Positions 54,277 to 62,987 of a stretch of 64,000 nucleotides of DNA are shown piece after piece. The stretch comes from Clostridia bacterium (GTDB lineage: Bacteria > Bacillota > Clostridia > Oscillospirales > Acutalibacteraceae). The DNA is taken from the NCBI GenBank assembly GCA_017415025.1, contig JAFQJH010000008.1, positions 92,123 to 156,122 of the forward strand. The letters are read 5' to 3'. The translations under genes were made by a program, and so were the position numbers. Positions within the stretch are counted from its first letter, which is position 1; each line of letters starts with the position of its first letter. A model generated the notes under the pieces. The model was not told where the DNA came from. It ran no database searches and was given only the letters and a program-made list of their open reading frames with translations.

Positions 54277-55863
54277 TTGAAACGCATTTCTAAAAAGGTT
54301 TTATCCTTTATTCTGAGCATTATACTTGTTTTAGGCTCATTCTCCTTCGCGGTACATACAGGTGCATCCGACGAGGGAAACGGAACAGATATTCCTCTTA
54401 TCTATGTTGTGGGCACAGGTGTTCATCTTATCGCTGACAATCCTGACGGCACAACAAGAAAGATATTCCCCATCAGCCTTCCCGAAAACTTCATTATGGA
54501 TACTGTTGAGGAGAATATCGATGTTTTTGCAAAAGCAGTTGTCACACAGCAGTGGGATGAGTTCTGCGACACGGTTTACAACATAATGTCTCCGCTTTAC
54601 TCCGACCTTATGCTTGACGAAAACGGTAATCCCCGTGACAACAGCCGAATCGATATCACAAACAAGGTCAATCCCGCAAAGGTCAACGGCAAATACGGCA
54701 CTCAGCAGTTTAAATTCGCTTATGACTGGCGCATTGACCCCTATGTAACCGCTGAAAAGCTTCACACTTATATTGAAGATGTTCTTGCAGCTACGGGTGA
54801 AAAAGAAGTTGCGCTTCTCGGCAGGTGCCTCGGCGACTGTATCACTGCGGCTTATATGGAAAAGTATGACGGACAGTATGTTGCTGACTACATTTCATAC
54901 GCAAGTGCTGTAAACGGTGCTGAGTTTGCATCAAAAGCCTTCTGCGGTGAGCTTTATATTGACGCTGACGGTGTTGAGCGCTTTATCTATGACCTTGAGC
55001 TTTCGACAGACAGCAATCTTAACGAGCTTATTCAGGCTTTTGCAACCGTTCTTAACGAAACCTACGGTCTTGATTTCCTTGCCTGGTCAATAAACAATGT
55101 TTATCCGGACATTTATCTCAACATCGTTCCCCGTCTTCTCAGAGATACATACGGCAACTTCCCCGCATATTGGGCTATGGTTTCCGATGAGGATTATGAA
55201 AAGGCTAAGGAAACCGTATTCTACGGTGCAGATGCTGAAAAGTACGAAAACTTTATCGATATCATCGATAATTACCATTATAATGTTCAGGTTAAGCTCC
55301 CCGAGCTGTGGAAGGGCTTTGAGGCAGACGGCATTCATATGACGAATGTAACAAAGTACGGCTATCAGTCATTGCCCGTAACAGCAGACGCCGATGCTCT
55401 CGGTGAGGATTACTGTACGGTAAAAAAGGCTTCTCTCGGAGCTACAACCGCTACTATTGACACGGTCCTTTCTGACGATTACATTGCAAATGCAATTGCG
55501 AACGGTACTGACAGATACATCTCCCCCGACAAGCAGATTGATGCTTCAACCTGCGTATTGCCCGACACAACCTGGTTCGTGAAGAATCTCGACCATAAGA
55601 CATTCCCCGATTCTCTCGACATTCTTTTCAATAAGATTATCAATGTTGAGAATTACAATGTCTTTATGGATGAGGAATATCCGCAGTATCTTGTTTACAA
55701 TGATGCTGACGGCTCGATTGCTCCGATGATTCCGGACAATATGAACACAACAGACCGCTATAACGCAGATTTCTTTGAATCTCTGAAGAAGATTATGAAA
55801 TTCCTCTTCAATCTTATTAAAGACGAGATATCAAACAAAATCAATCCTGCTCCTGTCGAATAA
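54277..55863 (+). CDS. Exported alpha/beta hydrolase with Cys nucleophile (LCAT-like)
   Basis: A 528-residue protein starting at a TTG codon with TAGGAGTG 6 bases upstream. Residues 1-30 are a signal peptide. IPLIYVVGTGV opens an alpha/beta-hydrolase fold, and VALLGRCLGDCIT holds the nucleophile elbow GRCLG with Cys184 where lipases have Ser. Candidate acid and His lie in SPDKQIDAS and KNLDHKT (about 410-450). The general layout recalls lecithin:cholesterol acyltransferase-type enzymes. Cys nucleophiles occur in polyhydroxyalkanoate synthases and dienelactone hydrolases, so acyl transfer rather than hydrolysis is conceivable. It forms an operon with the GH3-family enzyme. Function unknown. 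Confidence 0.78.
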   Translation: MKRISKKVLSFILSIILVLGSFSFAVHTGASDEGNGTDIPLIYVVGTGVHLIADNPDGTTRKIFPISLPENFIMDTVEENIDVFAKAVVTQQWDEFCDTVYNIMSPLYSDLMLDENGNPRDNSRIDITNKVNPAKVNGKYGTQQFKFAYDWRIDPYVTAEKLHTYIEDVLAATGEKEVALLGRCLGDCITAAYMEKYDGQYVADYISYASAVNGAEFASKAFCGELYIDADGVERFIYDLELSTDSNLNELIQAFATVLNETYGLDFLAWSINNVYPDIYLNIVPRLLRDTYGNFPAYWAMVSDEDYEKAKETVFYGADAEKYENFIDIIDNYHYNVQVKLPELWKGFEADGIHMTNVTKYGYQSLPVTADADALGEDYCTVKKASLGATTATIDTVLSDDYIANAIANGTDRYISPDKQIDASTCVLPDTTWFVKNLDHKTFPDSLDILFNKIINVENYNVFMDEEYPQYLVYNDADGSIAPMIPDNMNTTDRYNADFFESLKKIMKFLFNLIKDEISNKINPAPVE

Positions 55864-55878
55864 ACAGAACCAAAAATT

Positions 55879-55912
55879 AATGAGCTGACCCCGCGGTGTC
55901 AGCTCATTTTGT
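55879..55912. terminator. Bidirectional terminator between convergent acyl genes
   Basis: AATGAGCTGAC (55879-55889) pairs with GTCAGCTCATT (55898-55908). It has TTGTTTATTT on the plus strand and AATTTTTGG on the minus strand. Confidence 0.85.
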
Positions 55913-57505
55913 TTATTTATTGCTGTATGTTCTTTTGATTTTCTTTGTAGTCGTCTTCGGGAATTCTTCGTCGGTAAACTTAACTTTAGCAATTCTCTTG
56001 AAAACGGGAAGCTTCTGATTGATTTCGCTGACCTTATTGTTGATGATTTTCTCAACTCCATCAATCTCTGTATCAGGATAAATCTCAGCCACAATGCGGT
56101 CATCCTGGCCGTAAACAAGAACCTCTTTAATTTCGTCAGCGTTGTTCATAAGGATTGCTTCAAGCTCCTCGGGAACAACATTCTTGCCGTTTGAAAGAAT
56201 GATAAGATTCTTCTTCCTGCCGTCGATGTAAAGAAGACCGTCTTCATCAAGGCTTCCGAGGTCGCCCGTCTTGAACCATTCGCCGTCAAAAGCAGCCTGT
56301 GTTGCCGAATCATTCTTATAGTAACCCATAAACACCGTGGGACCCTTAATCTGAACCTCACCGTCAACAATTCTTGCTTCAAGAGTCGGATGAATAGCAC
56401 CTACGCTTTTGGGAGCAAAATGCTCGTTTCTTGTTGTTGAAACGATCGGTGAGCACTCTGTAATACCGTAGCCGTTGATAACCGTGATGCCGATATCTCT
56501 GAAGCCCTTGATGTATTTCTCGTCAATTGAGGAACCGCCCGTGATAAGCATTTCAAGATTGCCGCCAAACGCGTCAAATACCTGCTTGAAAGCCTTGCGG
56601 CGGATATCAATGCCGACCTTAAGAAGAGCGTTGCTGACCTTAATCATAGTCTTGAAAAGCTTTTCCTTACCGCCTGCGCGGACATTGCTCCAGATTTTAT
56701 TATAAATAACAATGAGAAGCATCGGAACAACCGAAATATGCTTCGGCTGAGCGTATTTGATGTCATCAAATGCACGCTTAAGGCTGGTATTGATAAACAC
56801 GGGCCAGCCGCGAAGCATCTGGCAAAGCACACAAGCCATAAAGCCGAAGGTATGATACAGCGGAAGAAGAGATACTGTACCCTCGGGTACGTAAAGATTC
56901 TTCGAGCTGATGATTGCGTCGGTCGCAAGACCCTTGTGATTGAGCATAACACCCTTCGGGTCAGAGGTTGTGCCTGACGTGAACACAATCGCACACATAC
57001 GCTCTGCATCAATTACCGTATCTCTGAAGCTTGTATCGCCGTTTGCAAGAAGCTCCTTACCTTTTGCGATAAGCTCATCGTAGCTCTTGAAATTGATGCT
57101 TTCGATTTCACAGAACTCTGCGATATCGGAATATGTATCGGAATAAAGAAAAACATTCGTGTCGCTCTGTGTAAGCTGGAACTTAACGTCCTTTGCAACG
57201 TTTTCCTTATCAATCGGAACAATTACGTTGCCTGCGTTGACAACTGCAAAATATGAAACAATCCACTCATAGCTGTTCTCGCCCATAAGAGCAAAGTGAG
57301 TATTCTTATATCCGAGGCTGAGGAGATATGTTCCGAGAGCCTCAACGTCTGACGCGAACTGCTTGAACGATTTTACAATTTCAGTATTCTTTTCTCTGTA
57401 CCAGAAAGCCTTTTTATCGCCGTATTCCTTTGCGCAGAAATCGACCAATTCTTTAAGGTCTTTCGGTTCAGCAACATCATAATATGGATATTTTTTGTTC
57501 GCCAT
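55913..57505 (-). CDS. AMP-dependent acyl-CoA synthetase/ligase
   Basis: A 530-residue ANL-superfamily enzyme: acid + ATP + CoA to acyl-CoA + AMP + PPi. IVFTSGTTSDPKGVMLNH (about 180-197) is the phosphate loop, YGITECSPI the A5 motif, FKTGDLGSLDEDGLLYIDGR the A7/A8 hinge, and TTKKIKR the C-terminal Lys. The length matches long-chain fatty acid ligases. The start at 57505 is set by GGAGG; 10 upstream codons lack a site. It is monocistronic with its own promoter and convergent with the GH3/hydrolase operon, hinting at related acyl chemistry. Confidence 0.92.
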   Translation of the reverse strand: MANKKYPYYDVAEPKDLKELVDFCAKEYGDKKAFWYREKNTEIVKSFKQFASDVEALGTYLLSLGYKNTHFALMGENSYEWIVSYFAVVNAGNVIVPIDKENVAKDVKFQLTQSDTNVFLYSDTYSDIAEFCEIESINFKSYDELIAKGKELLANGDTSFRDTVIDAERMCAIVFTSGTTSDPKGVMLNHKGLATDAIISSKNLYVPEGTVSLLPLYHTFGFMACVLCQMLRGWPVFINTSLKRAFDDIKYAQPKHISVVPMLLIVIYNKIWSNVRAGGKEKLFKTMIKVSNALLKVGIDIRRKAFKQVFDAFGGNLEMLITGGSSIDEKYIKGFRDIGITVINGYGITECSPIVSTTRNEHFAPKSVGAIHPTLEARIVDGEVQIKGPTVFMGYYKNDSATQAAFDGEWFKTGDLGSLDEDGLLYIDGRKKNLIILSNGKNVVPEELEAILMNNADEIKEVLVYGQDDRIVAEIYPDTEIDGVEKIINNKVSEINQKLPVFKRIAKVKFTDEEFPKTTTKKIKRTYSNK

Positions 57506-57560
57506 AACAACCTCCAAAGCAACACTTTTGAGCATAATGTCTCATTAAAACATTAAGAGA

Positions 57561-57589
57561 ATTCTATCACATAATCCTTATCTTTGCAA
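57561..57589 (-). promoter_or_regulatory. Promoter of the acyl-CoA ligase
   Basis: Minus-strand TTGCAA (57584-57589), 17-base spacer, TAGAAT (57561-57566). Confidence 0.65.
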
Positions 57590-57627
57590 TAATTTAATAA
57601 AAATAGAATATTTACCAACAAATTGCA

Positions 57628-57653
57628 TAAAAAAGCAGTGTCAAGGCACCGCT
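57628..57653 (-). terminator. Terminator of the epimerase/DapA-family operon
   Basis: On the minus strand AGCGGTG pairs with CACTGCT (one G-U) around a 6-base loop and continues into TTTTTTATG, 9 bases past the lyase stop. Confidence 0.8.
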
Positions 57654-57661
57654 TTTTGTGT

Positions 57662-58591
57662 TTATTTGGAAATTAAATCTCTGATATCGTCCTCGGCTTT
57701 CATCAGGTCGTCGATAATCATACGCTGATATCTTGTGAACTTCTTATAGTCACAGGAGCGTGACCAGAGACTCATCGGAACGCCGACCTTGTTCATATGA
57801 TACTTTGCAATCTGCGGATAAGCAAGAGCCTCAAGGAAGGATGCCAGGCAGATGAAATTCTGCACGGACTGTGCCTTCTTCTCATCCTTGTCAAAATTGT
57901 TGCAAAGCCATACATAAAGGTCAGGATGGAAGTTAGCCATAATTCCCGAGAAGCCTGCACAGCCCTTTTTGAGAGTATAAAGAAGAGTCTGTGAGTTTGC
58001 GTTATAAAGCTTGATTGTTGAGCCCTTGATCTGCTCAAGTCTTCTGTCAAGCTCATCGGGGTCGCAGCAGGTATCCTTAATGAAAGTAAATCTGCCCGTT
58101 GAGATACACCAATCAATAATTTTCTCTGTAAGAAGTCTCTTGTAGGGATAGGGACATTCGTAGATACCGATTGCGATATCCTCGGGAAGCTGTGAAAGAA
58201 GCTTCTGCGCATTTGCAATCCACACGTCATCGCCGTCATTGTGAAGGTCGAGGCGGTTGCTGACCCATACGATAGCATCAACACCTGTTTCCGCAATAGC
58301 CGTAAGCTCACGTACCTGAGCGTCCGGGTCGTCGGAATTGTGTCCCGATGCGACAACGGAAACGTCCTTACCGCTTGCCTTGACAGTCTCAACAACAGTT
58401 CTTGCAATCTTCACCTTTTCCTCAAGTGAAAGGTAGACCATTTCGCTTGACTGACAAACGGCGAAAATACCCGTACAGCCCTGCTCGATGTACCAGTTCG
58501 TAATGTTTTTGACAGCCTCGTAGTCAACAGTATTGTCATCGTGATACGGAGTTATCATCGTCGGAAACGTACCAAAATTAATGTCCTTCAT
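57662..58591 (-). CDS. DapA/N-acetylneuraminate-lyase family aldolase
   Basis: A 309-residue TIM-barrel class I aldolase. The start at 58591 (MKDINFGTF) has AAAGGGG upstream; a 65-codon in-frame extension into the epimerase gene is rejected. The Schiff-base Lys is at about 168 in FTFIKDTCCD, and the catalytic Tyr at about 143 in IYECPYPY. The usual GTTGE substrate loop is replaced by CQSSE, so pyruvate/aldehyde specificity probably differs from dihydrodipicolinate synthase. It lies 13 bases after a UDP-sugar epimerase, which favours sugar-acid or sialic-acid-like metabolism over lysine synthesis, by inference. Confidence 0.88.
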   Translation of the reverse strand: MKDINFGTFPTMITPYHDDNTVDYEAVKNITNWYIEQGCTGIFAVCQSSEMVYLSLEEKVKIARTVVETVKASGKDVSVVASGHNSDDPDAQVRELTAIAETGVDAIVWVSNRLDLHNDGDDVWIANAQKLLSQLPEDIAIGIYECPYPYKRLLTEKIIDWCISTGRFTFIKDTCCDPDELDRRLEQIKGSTIKLYNANSQTLLYTLKKGCAGFSGIMANFHPDLYVWLCNNFDKDEKKAQSVQNFICLASFLEALAYPQIAKYHMNKVGVPMSLWSRSCDYKKFTRYQRMIIDDLMKAEDDIRDLISK

Positions 58592-58604
58592 TTTAAATGC
58601 CCCT

Positions 58605-59609
58605 TTATATTTTATAATAATCTTTATACCATTCAACGAAGCGGGAAAGACCCTCTTCGATAGATGTTGACGGTTTGAAGCCGAATTTCTCGATAAGCGG
58701 AGTAACGTCGGCATAGGTCTGATAAACGTCGCCCGGCTGCATCGGAAGGTACTCTTTTTCCGCTGTTTTGCCGAGTGCCTTTTCAAGCGTTTCGATGAAA
58801 TACATCAGCTTTTCGGGTGAATTGTTGCCGATGTTGTATACCGTTGCTCTGTCCCCGTTTTCGTCGGCCTCGGGCGGATTGCAAAGCATATTTTCAATAC
58901 CCTTGACAATATCATCGACATAAGTAAAATCGCGGTACATATCGCCGTTATTGAAAATTTTGATTTTCTCACCGTTCATAATCTTATTCGTAAAGCCGAA
59001 GTAAGCCATATCCGGTCTGCCGAACGGGCCGTAAACGGTGAAGAAGCGAAGTCCCGTTGCGGGAATACCGTAGAGATGGCTGTAAGTATACGCCATAAGC
59101 TCGTTGGATTTTTTCGTTGCCGCATAGAGCGAAATCGGCTTGCTTACATCGTCATCGGTCGAGAACGGAGTTTTCTGCTGATTGCCGTAAACCGAGCTGG
59201 ATGAAGCATAAAGCAGATGCTCAACGGGGTTATGACGGCACGCTTCGAGAATGTTGAAGAAGCCGATAACGTTAGATTCAATATAAGCCTGCGGATTGTC
59301 GATTGAATATCTTACGCCTGCCTGTGCCGCAAGATTGACAACTATATCAAATTTATTTTCGGAAAAGAGCGCATCAATCGCCTGCTTGTCCGCAAGATTG
59401 CCCTTTATAAAAGTAAAATTCTCATATCCGTTGAGGATTTCAAGACGCGCATACTTGAGATTGACGTCGTAGTAATCGTTGATGTTATCAAAGCCGATAA
59501 CCGTTACGCCCTGCTCAAGAAGCTTCTTGCTCAGATGAAAGCCGATAAAGCCCGCCGCACCCGTAACGAGAATTTTTTTAGAAATATCGAGAGATTTGTA
59601 AGAAGCCAT
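58605..59609 (-). CDS. NAD-dependent nucleotide-sugar epimerase (UDP-glucuronate 4-epimerase-like)
   Basis: A 334-residue extended short-chain dehydrogenase. VTGAAGFIGFHLSKKLLEQG (core GAAGFIG, 14-20) binds NAD. YAATKKSNE carries the catalytic Tyr-x3-Lys (about 161/165), and LRFFTVYGPFGRPDMAYF is the signature of the CapI/UDP-glucuronate 4-epimerase branch. The start at 59609 is set by GGAGG; a 17-codon extension is rejected. It provides UDP-galacturonate or a related sugar for surface polysaccharide and is co-transcribed with the downstream lyase. Confidence 0.92.
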   Translation of the reverse strand: MASYKSLDISKKILVTGAAGFIGFHLSKKLLEQGVTVIGFDNINDYYDVNLKYARLEILNGYENFTFIKGNLADKQAIDALFSENKFDIVVNLAAQAGVRYSIDNPQAYIESNVIGFFNILEACRHNPVEHLLYASSSSVYGNQQKTPFSTDDDVSKPISLYAATKKSNELMAYTYSHLYGIPATGLRFFTVYGPFGRPDMAYFGFTNKIMNGEKIKIFNNGDMYRDFTYVDDIVKGIENMLCNPPEADENGDRATVYNIGNNSPEKLMYFIETLEKALGKTAEKEYLPMQPGDVYQTYADVTPLIEKFGFKPSTSIEEGLSRFVEWYKDYYKI

Positions 59610-59662
59610 AGCGATTCCTCCAATCCTTTTTATTATAGTACACGCACCCTTAAAAATCAAGA

Positions 59663-59688
59663 AAACCCGCAGAAATTTCTGCAGGTTT
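59663..59688 (-). terminator. Terminator of the calcium/sodium antiporter gene
   Basis: Minus-strand AAACC-T-GCAGAAA pairs with TTTCTGC-G-GGTTT (T-G wobble) and continues TTCTTG. The T-tail is moderate. Confidence 0.65.
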
Positions 59689-59693
59689 CGTTT

Positions 59694-60719
59694 TTAATTG
59701 AATAAAGAAATATACCAGTCCGGCTGTGAGCTGACAATAATGAGATATACGGCATAAATCAGTAGCAATACAATACCCTGCCAGCGGCAGAATTTCTTTG
59801 CAATTATCGTCGGAATAAAGGCAATTGCCGAGACGATAATGCTCACGGGGAAATCGAGGTAGATATTCTGCTGTGAAATCGGCAGATTTCCGCCGTAGAT
59901 AAGTGAGCAAATTGGAAGGATAAGCACGATATCAATTACGTTTGCACCGATAACGTTGCCGACGGACATTGACGGCTCTTTTTTTATAATCGCAGAAACT
60001 GCCGTAACAAGCTCGGGCAATGAGGTTCCGATTGCAACCATCGTAACACCGATAATCGACTCCGAAACGCCCCAGCTTCTTGCGATATCCGAGCCGTAAT
60101 CAACAAGAAGTCTTGAACCGATAACGATACCCGCTGCGCCGACAATAATCTCAAGTACGTTTCTTGTGATTGCTTTTTTATCAACCTGCGGAGGCTCGTC
60201 ATAATCGAGCGAATCTCTCCGCGAGCTTTTGACATTTTCAATAATAAACGATACAAAAATTACAAGAAGGACTATTGAAGCTCTTGTTGAAAGTGAGCCC
60301 GTCCTCGTAACAATCATAAGCACAACAAGTGCAAGACCGAGATGAAGTGCCTTCGGCGAGAACTTTCTGCGTTCAATCTCGGGCGGCATAAACACAAGGC
60401 TGAGCGCCATTATCATCGCAGTATTGCAGATGACCGAACCGATTCCGTTACCGATAGCGAGACCGACCTTTTCTTCAGCCTGAAAAATAAAATCACCGAC
60501 ACCCGACATCAAAATCCCGTGACCTTCGACGGCGGCTATTGACGAAACAAAAATCTCCGGTAAGGTCGTCGCTACGCTGACGATTGTTGCGCCGACGATA
60601 AACTTCGGAATACCCGTTACCTCGGCAACCCAAGCTGCACCGTCAACAAACCAGTCTCCACCCTTGACAATAAATAAAATGCCTACCGCAAAAAGGGCAT
60701 ACATTATTACGGATTCCAT
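59694..60719 (-). CDS. CaCA-family calcium/sodium (cation) antiporter
   Basis: A 341-residue membrane protein of about ten helices with the two inverted alpha repeats of the family: GATIVSVATTLPEIFVS (about 46-62) and GVTMVAIGTSLPELVTA (about 220-236), whose Glu residues bind Ca2+. A charged loop (SSRRDSLDYDEPPQVDKK) separates the halves. The start at 60719 follows AGGAGA. It exports Ca2+ against Na+ or H+ influx, like YrbG. It is divergent from the Fe-ADH homologue across 83 bases. Confidence 0.92.
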   Translation of the reverse strand: MESVIMYALFAVGILFIVKGGDWFVDGAAWVAEVTGIPKFIVGATIVSVATTLPEIFVSSIAAVEGHGILMSGVGDFIFQAEEKVGLAIGNGIGSVICNTAMIMALSLVFMPPEIERRKFSPKALHLGLALVVLMIVTRTGSLSTRASIVLLVIFVSFIIENVKSSRRDSLDYDEPPQVDKKAITRNVLEIIVGAAGIVIGSRLLVDYGSDIARSWGVSESIIGVTMVAIGTSLPELVTAVSAIIKKEPSMSVGNVIGANVIDIVLILPICSLIYGGNLPISQQNIYLDFPVSIIVSAIAFIPTIIAKKFCRWQGIVLLLIYAVYLIIVSSQPDWYISLFN

Positions 60720-60802
60720 AGATACATCTCCTAAAAGCACAAAAAGCACAAGGGTATATCTGCCACTCCTGATGTAATAATAATTAAAAAGGAGTGTTGG
60801 AT

Positions 60803-61822
60803 ATGCCTGAAATCAACTTTCCCGAAAAAATAATTTTCGGCAAAGATACGGTTAATGATTTTCACCCCGAGGGATGTGAGCATGCTATCATAATCTGTGA
60901 CAGCGACATTATGGTTAATCGGGGTTTTCTTGATTTAATTAAAAATAAAAGCACGAAGATAATATCACACGTGAGTACGGTTGTCAACAACAATGTTTAC
61001 GGGCTGTATTCGCAGGCATCTGAAAAATTCTTTGAAAAAGAAGCCGAGCTGATTATTTCCGTCGGCAGTGCGGCAGCGATTGACTGCGGAATGCTTCTTT
61101 CACACGAAGGAAAAACAAAGTTCACAGCCATCCCCTGCTGCGGTGCATGCGCTATGACGGATTTTGAGCACAGCGGGTATTACGATTACCGCCATTCGCC
61201 CGATACGGTAGTTCTCGACAGCTCGATTATCCGCTGTATGCCGTCGGGTACGGTCGCATTTGACGGTATGGCGTGCTTTGCTTATGCTGTTGACACGCTG
61301 AACAATACGGACAATATCATCACAAAGGACCTTGCGGTTGCGGGTGCTGTGGGAATTCTTAAAAATATTGTTCCTGCTTACCGCGGAAATATTGACGCAC
61401 TCGAGAAGCTCTTATATGCGATGTATTTTGCAGTTGTCGCCCACCGTAACGGTGCCGACCTTGAAAGCTCGGTTTTAAGCAGAGCAAGCAAGTTTTTTGC
61501 AGACTTCGGCTACCCGAGGTCGTCCGTCTGCGCACTTATTATTCCGACAATTATGGAAAACGAGGAGCTTCATTTAAAAAACAGCCTTTATGAAATTGCT
61601 ATGAAAACGGGAACTGCGCACATTGACGATTACCCCGACTTTGCCGTATCCAAGCTGATTGATGAGGTCAGAAAAATTCAGGCAGTCCTCGGTATTCCGC
61701 GTGCAGTTTCGGGCTTCGGTCTGAACGAAAACGAATACCGCAATAAAAAGAGTAGCACAAACGTCCCCGACGATTTACTTGACCTTTGTTATTACGGTAG
61801 TTTCAGGTTTATGAAATTATAG
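60803..61822 (+). CDS. Iron-ADH/dehydroquinate-synthase-like protein lacking usual metal ligands
   Basis: A 339-residue protein of the Fe-ADH fold: INFPEKIIFGKDTVNDF at the N-terminus and SVGSAAAIDCG (about 84-94) in place of GGGSxxDxAK. Unlike the enzyme at 5696-6877, the metal site is eroded. FDGMACFAYAVD (about 151-162) keeps an Asp but has Phe where DALTHAIE has His, and the HSMAHxxG..HG segment is replaced by ESSVLSRASKFFADFGYPR. AAGGAG precedes the ATG at 60803. It may use another metal, be a different activity, or be non-catalytic. The 3' end overlaps the convergent deoB by 14 bases. Confidence 0.78.
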   Translation: MPEINFPEKIIFGKDTVNDFHPEGCEHAIIICDSDIMVNRGFLDLIKNKSTKIISHVSTVVNNNVYGLYSQASEKFFEKEAELIISVGSAAAIDCGMLLSHEGKTKFTAIPCCGACAMTDFEHSGYYDYRHSPDTVVLDSSIIRCMPSGTVAFDGMACFAYAVDTLNNTDNIITKDLAVAGAVGILKNIVPAYRGNIDALEKLLYAMYFAVVAHRNGADLESSVLSRASKFFADFGYPRSSVCALIIPTIMENEELHLKNSLYEIAMKTGTAHIDDYPDFAVSKLIDEVRKIQAVLGIPRAVSGFGLNENEYRNKKSSTNVPDDLLDLCYYGSFRFMKL

Positions 61823-62960
61823 TTTCACCGTCACAGTTGAACGGGACATTGAGGTAATCGGCGACGGTGGCGGCGATATCGGCAAAGGTGTTGCGCGTGC
61901 CGAGATTTGCGGGCTTTATATTTTCGCCGTAAACGATAAGCGGTGTGTACTCGCGCGTGTGGTCGGTGTGGCTGTCGCCCGGGTCGCAGCCGTGGTCGGC
62001 GGTTATCATCAGCACATCGTCTGACTTCATACCCTTTATGAAATCCGCGAGCCACTTATCGAATTCCGCAAAGGCTTTTGCATAGCCGTCAACATCCTGT
62101 CGGTGGCCGTAGAGCATATCGTAATCAACAAGATTCGTAAAGCACAGACCTTCAAAGTCCCTATCAAGGGCTTTGAGGGTTTCTTCCATTCCCTCGGCGT
62201 TGGAGTGGGTAAAAACATATTCCGTTATGCCCTTGCCTGCGAAAATATCACGGATTTTGCCGATTGCGTAAACCGTTTTGCCGTTATCGGAAAGAGCATC
62301 GAGAAGTGTCGGCTTCGGCGGCTCGAGCGAAAAATCGTGGCGGTTTGCGGTGCGCCTGAAATCGGGATATTCACCCTCAAAAGGACGGGCGATAACTCTG
62401 CCGACCGCGTGCTCACCCGTAAGGCTTTTGCGCGCAATTCTGCAATATTCATAGAGCAGTTCGGGCGGAACGACCGCCTCGTGCGCCGCTATCTGAAAAA
62501 CGCTGTCTGCCGAGGTGTAGACAATCAGGTCGCCCGTTTCAACATGCTGTTTGCCGTAATCGCGGATAACATCCGTGCCCGAATACGGCTTGTTGCAGAG
62601 CACTCCTCTGCCCGTCTGCCGTGAAAACTCGTCAAGAAGCTTCTGCGGAAAGCCTTCGGGATAGGTCGGCAAGGGCTTGTCGGAAACGACACCCGCAATT
62701 TCCCAATGGCCGATTGTCGTATCCTTGCCCTTTGATTTTTCGGCAAGGCGCGCAACAAGTGCAGAAGGCTTTTCGGCTTTAGGCAGATAATCAACTCCGT
62801 CGATGTTGCCGAGCCCGAGCTTTATTGTATTTTCCGCCGAAAAATACGGCGAGGCTGATATTCTTTTTAAGGTGTTGCAGTCCTTATCCCCGAAGTCCGC
62901 ACAATCAGGCATCGCACCGATTCCGCACGAATCAAGGACAATAAGAAATACTCTTTTCAT
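61809..62960 (-). CDS. deoB: Phosphopentomutase
   Basis: A 383-residue alkaline-phosphatase-superfamily mutase interconverting (deoxy)ribose-1- and 5-phosphate in nucleoside salvage. VLDSCGIGAMPDCADFGD carries the first metal Asp, CNTLKRI the Thr that is phosphorylated, and TADHGCDPGDSHTDHTREY (about 320-338) the Asp/His metal cluster. No deoC or nucleoside phosphorylase lies beside it. GAGGTG precedes the ATG. It is transcribed from one half of a symmetrical divergent promoter. Confidence 0.96.
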   Translation of the reverse strand: MKRVFLIVLDSCGIGAMPDCADFGDKDCNTLKRISASPYFSAENTIKLGLGNIDGVDYLPKAEKPSALVARLAEKSKGKDTTIGHWEIAGVVSDKPLPTYPEGFPQKLLDEFSRQTGRGVLCNKPYSGTDVIRDYGKQHVETGDLIVYTSADSVFQIAAHEAVVPPELLYEYCRIARKSLTGEHAVGRVIARPFEGEYPDFRRTANRHDFSLEPPKPTLLDALSDNGKTVYAIGKIRDIFAGKGITEYVFTHSNAEGMEETLKALDRDFEGLCFTNLVDYDMLYGHRQDVDGYAKAFAEFDKWLADFIKGMKSDDVLMITADHGCDPGDSHTDHTREYTPLIVYGENIKPANLGTRNTFADIAATVADYLNVPFNCDGETIIS

Positions 62961-62987
62961 AAGTCACCTCTTATATTTTATGGTTTT

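Noticed and set aside
58592-58786. An N-terminal 65-codon extension of the DapA-family gene
   Set aside because: It runs inside the upstream epimerase in another frame and is Arg/Ser-rich. The AAAGGGG site and family alignment support the start at 58591.
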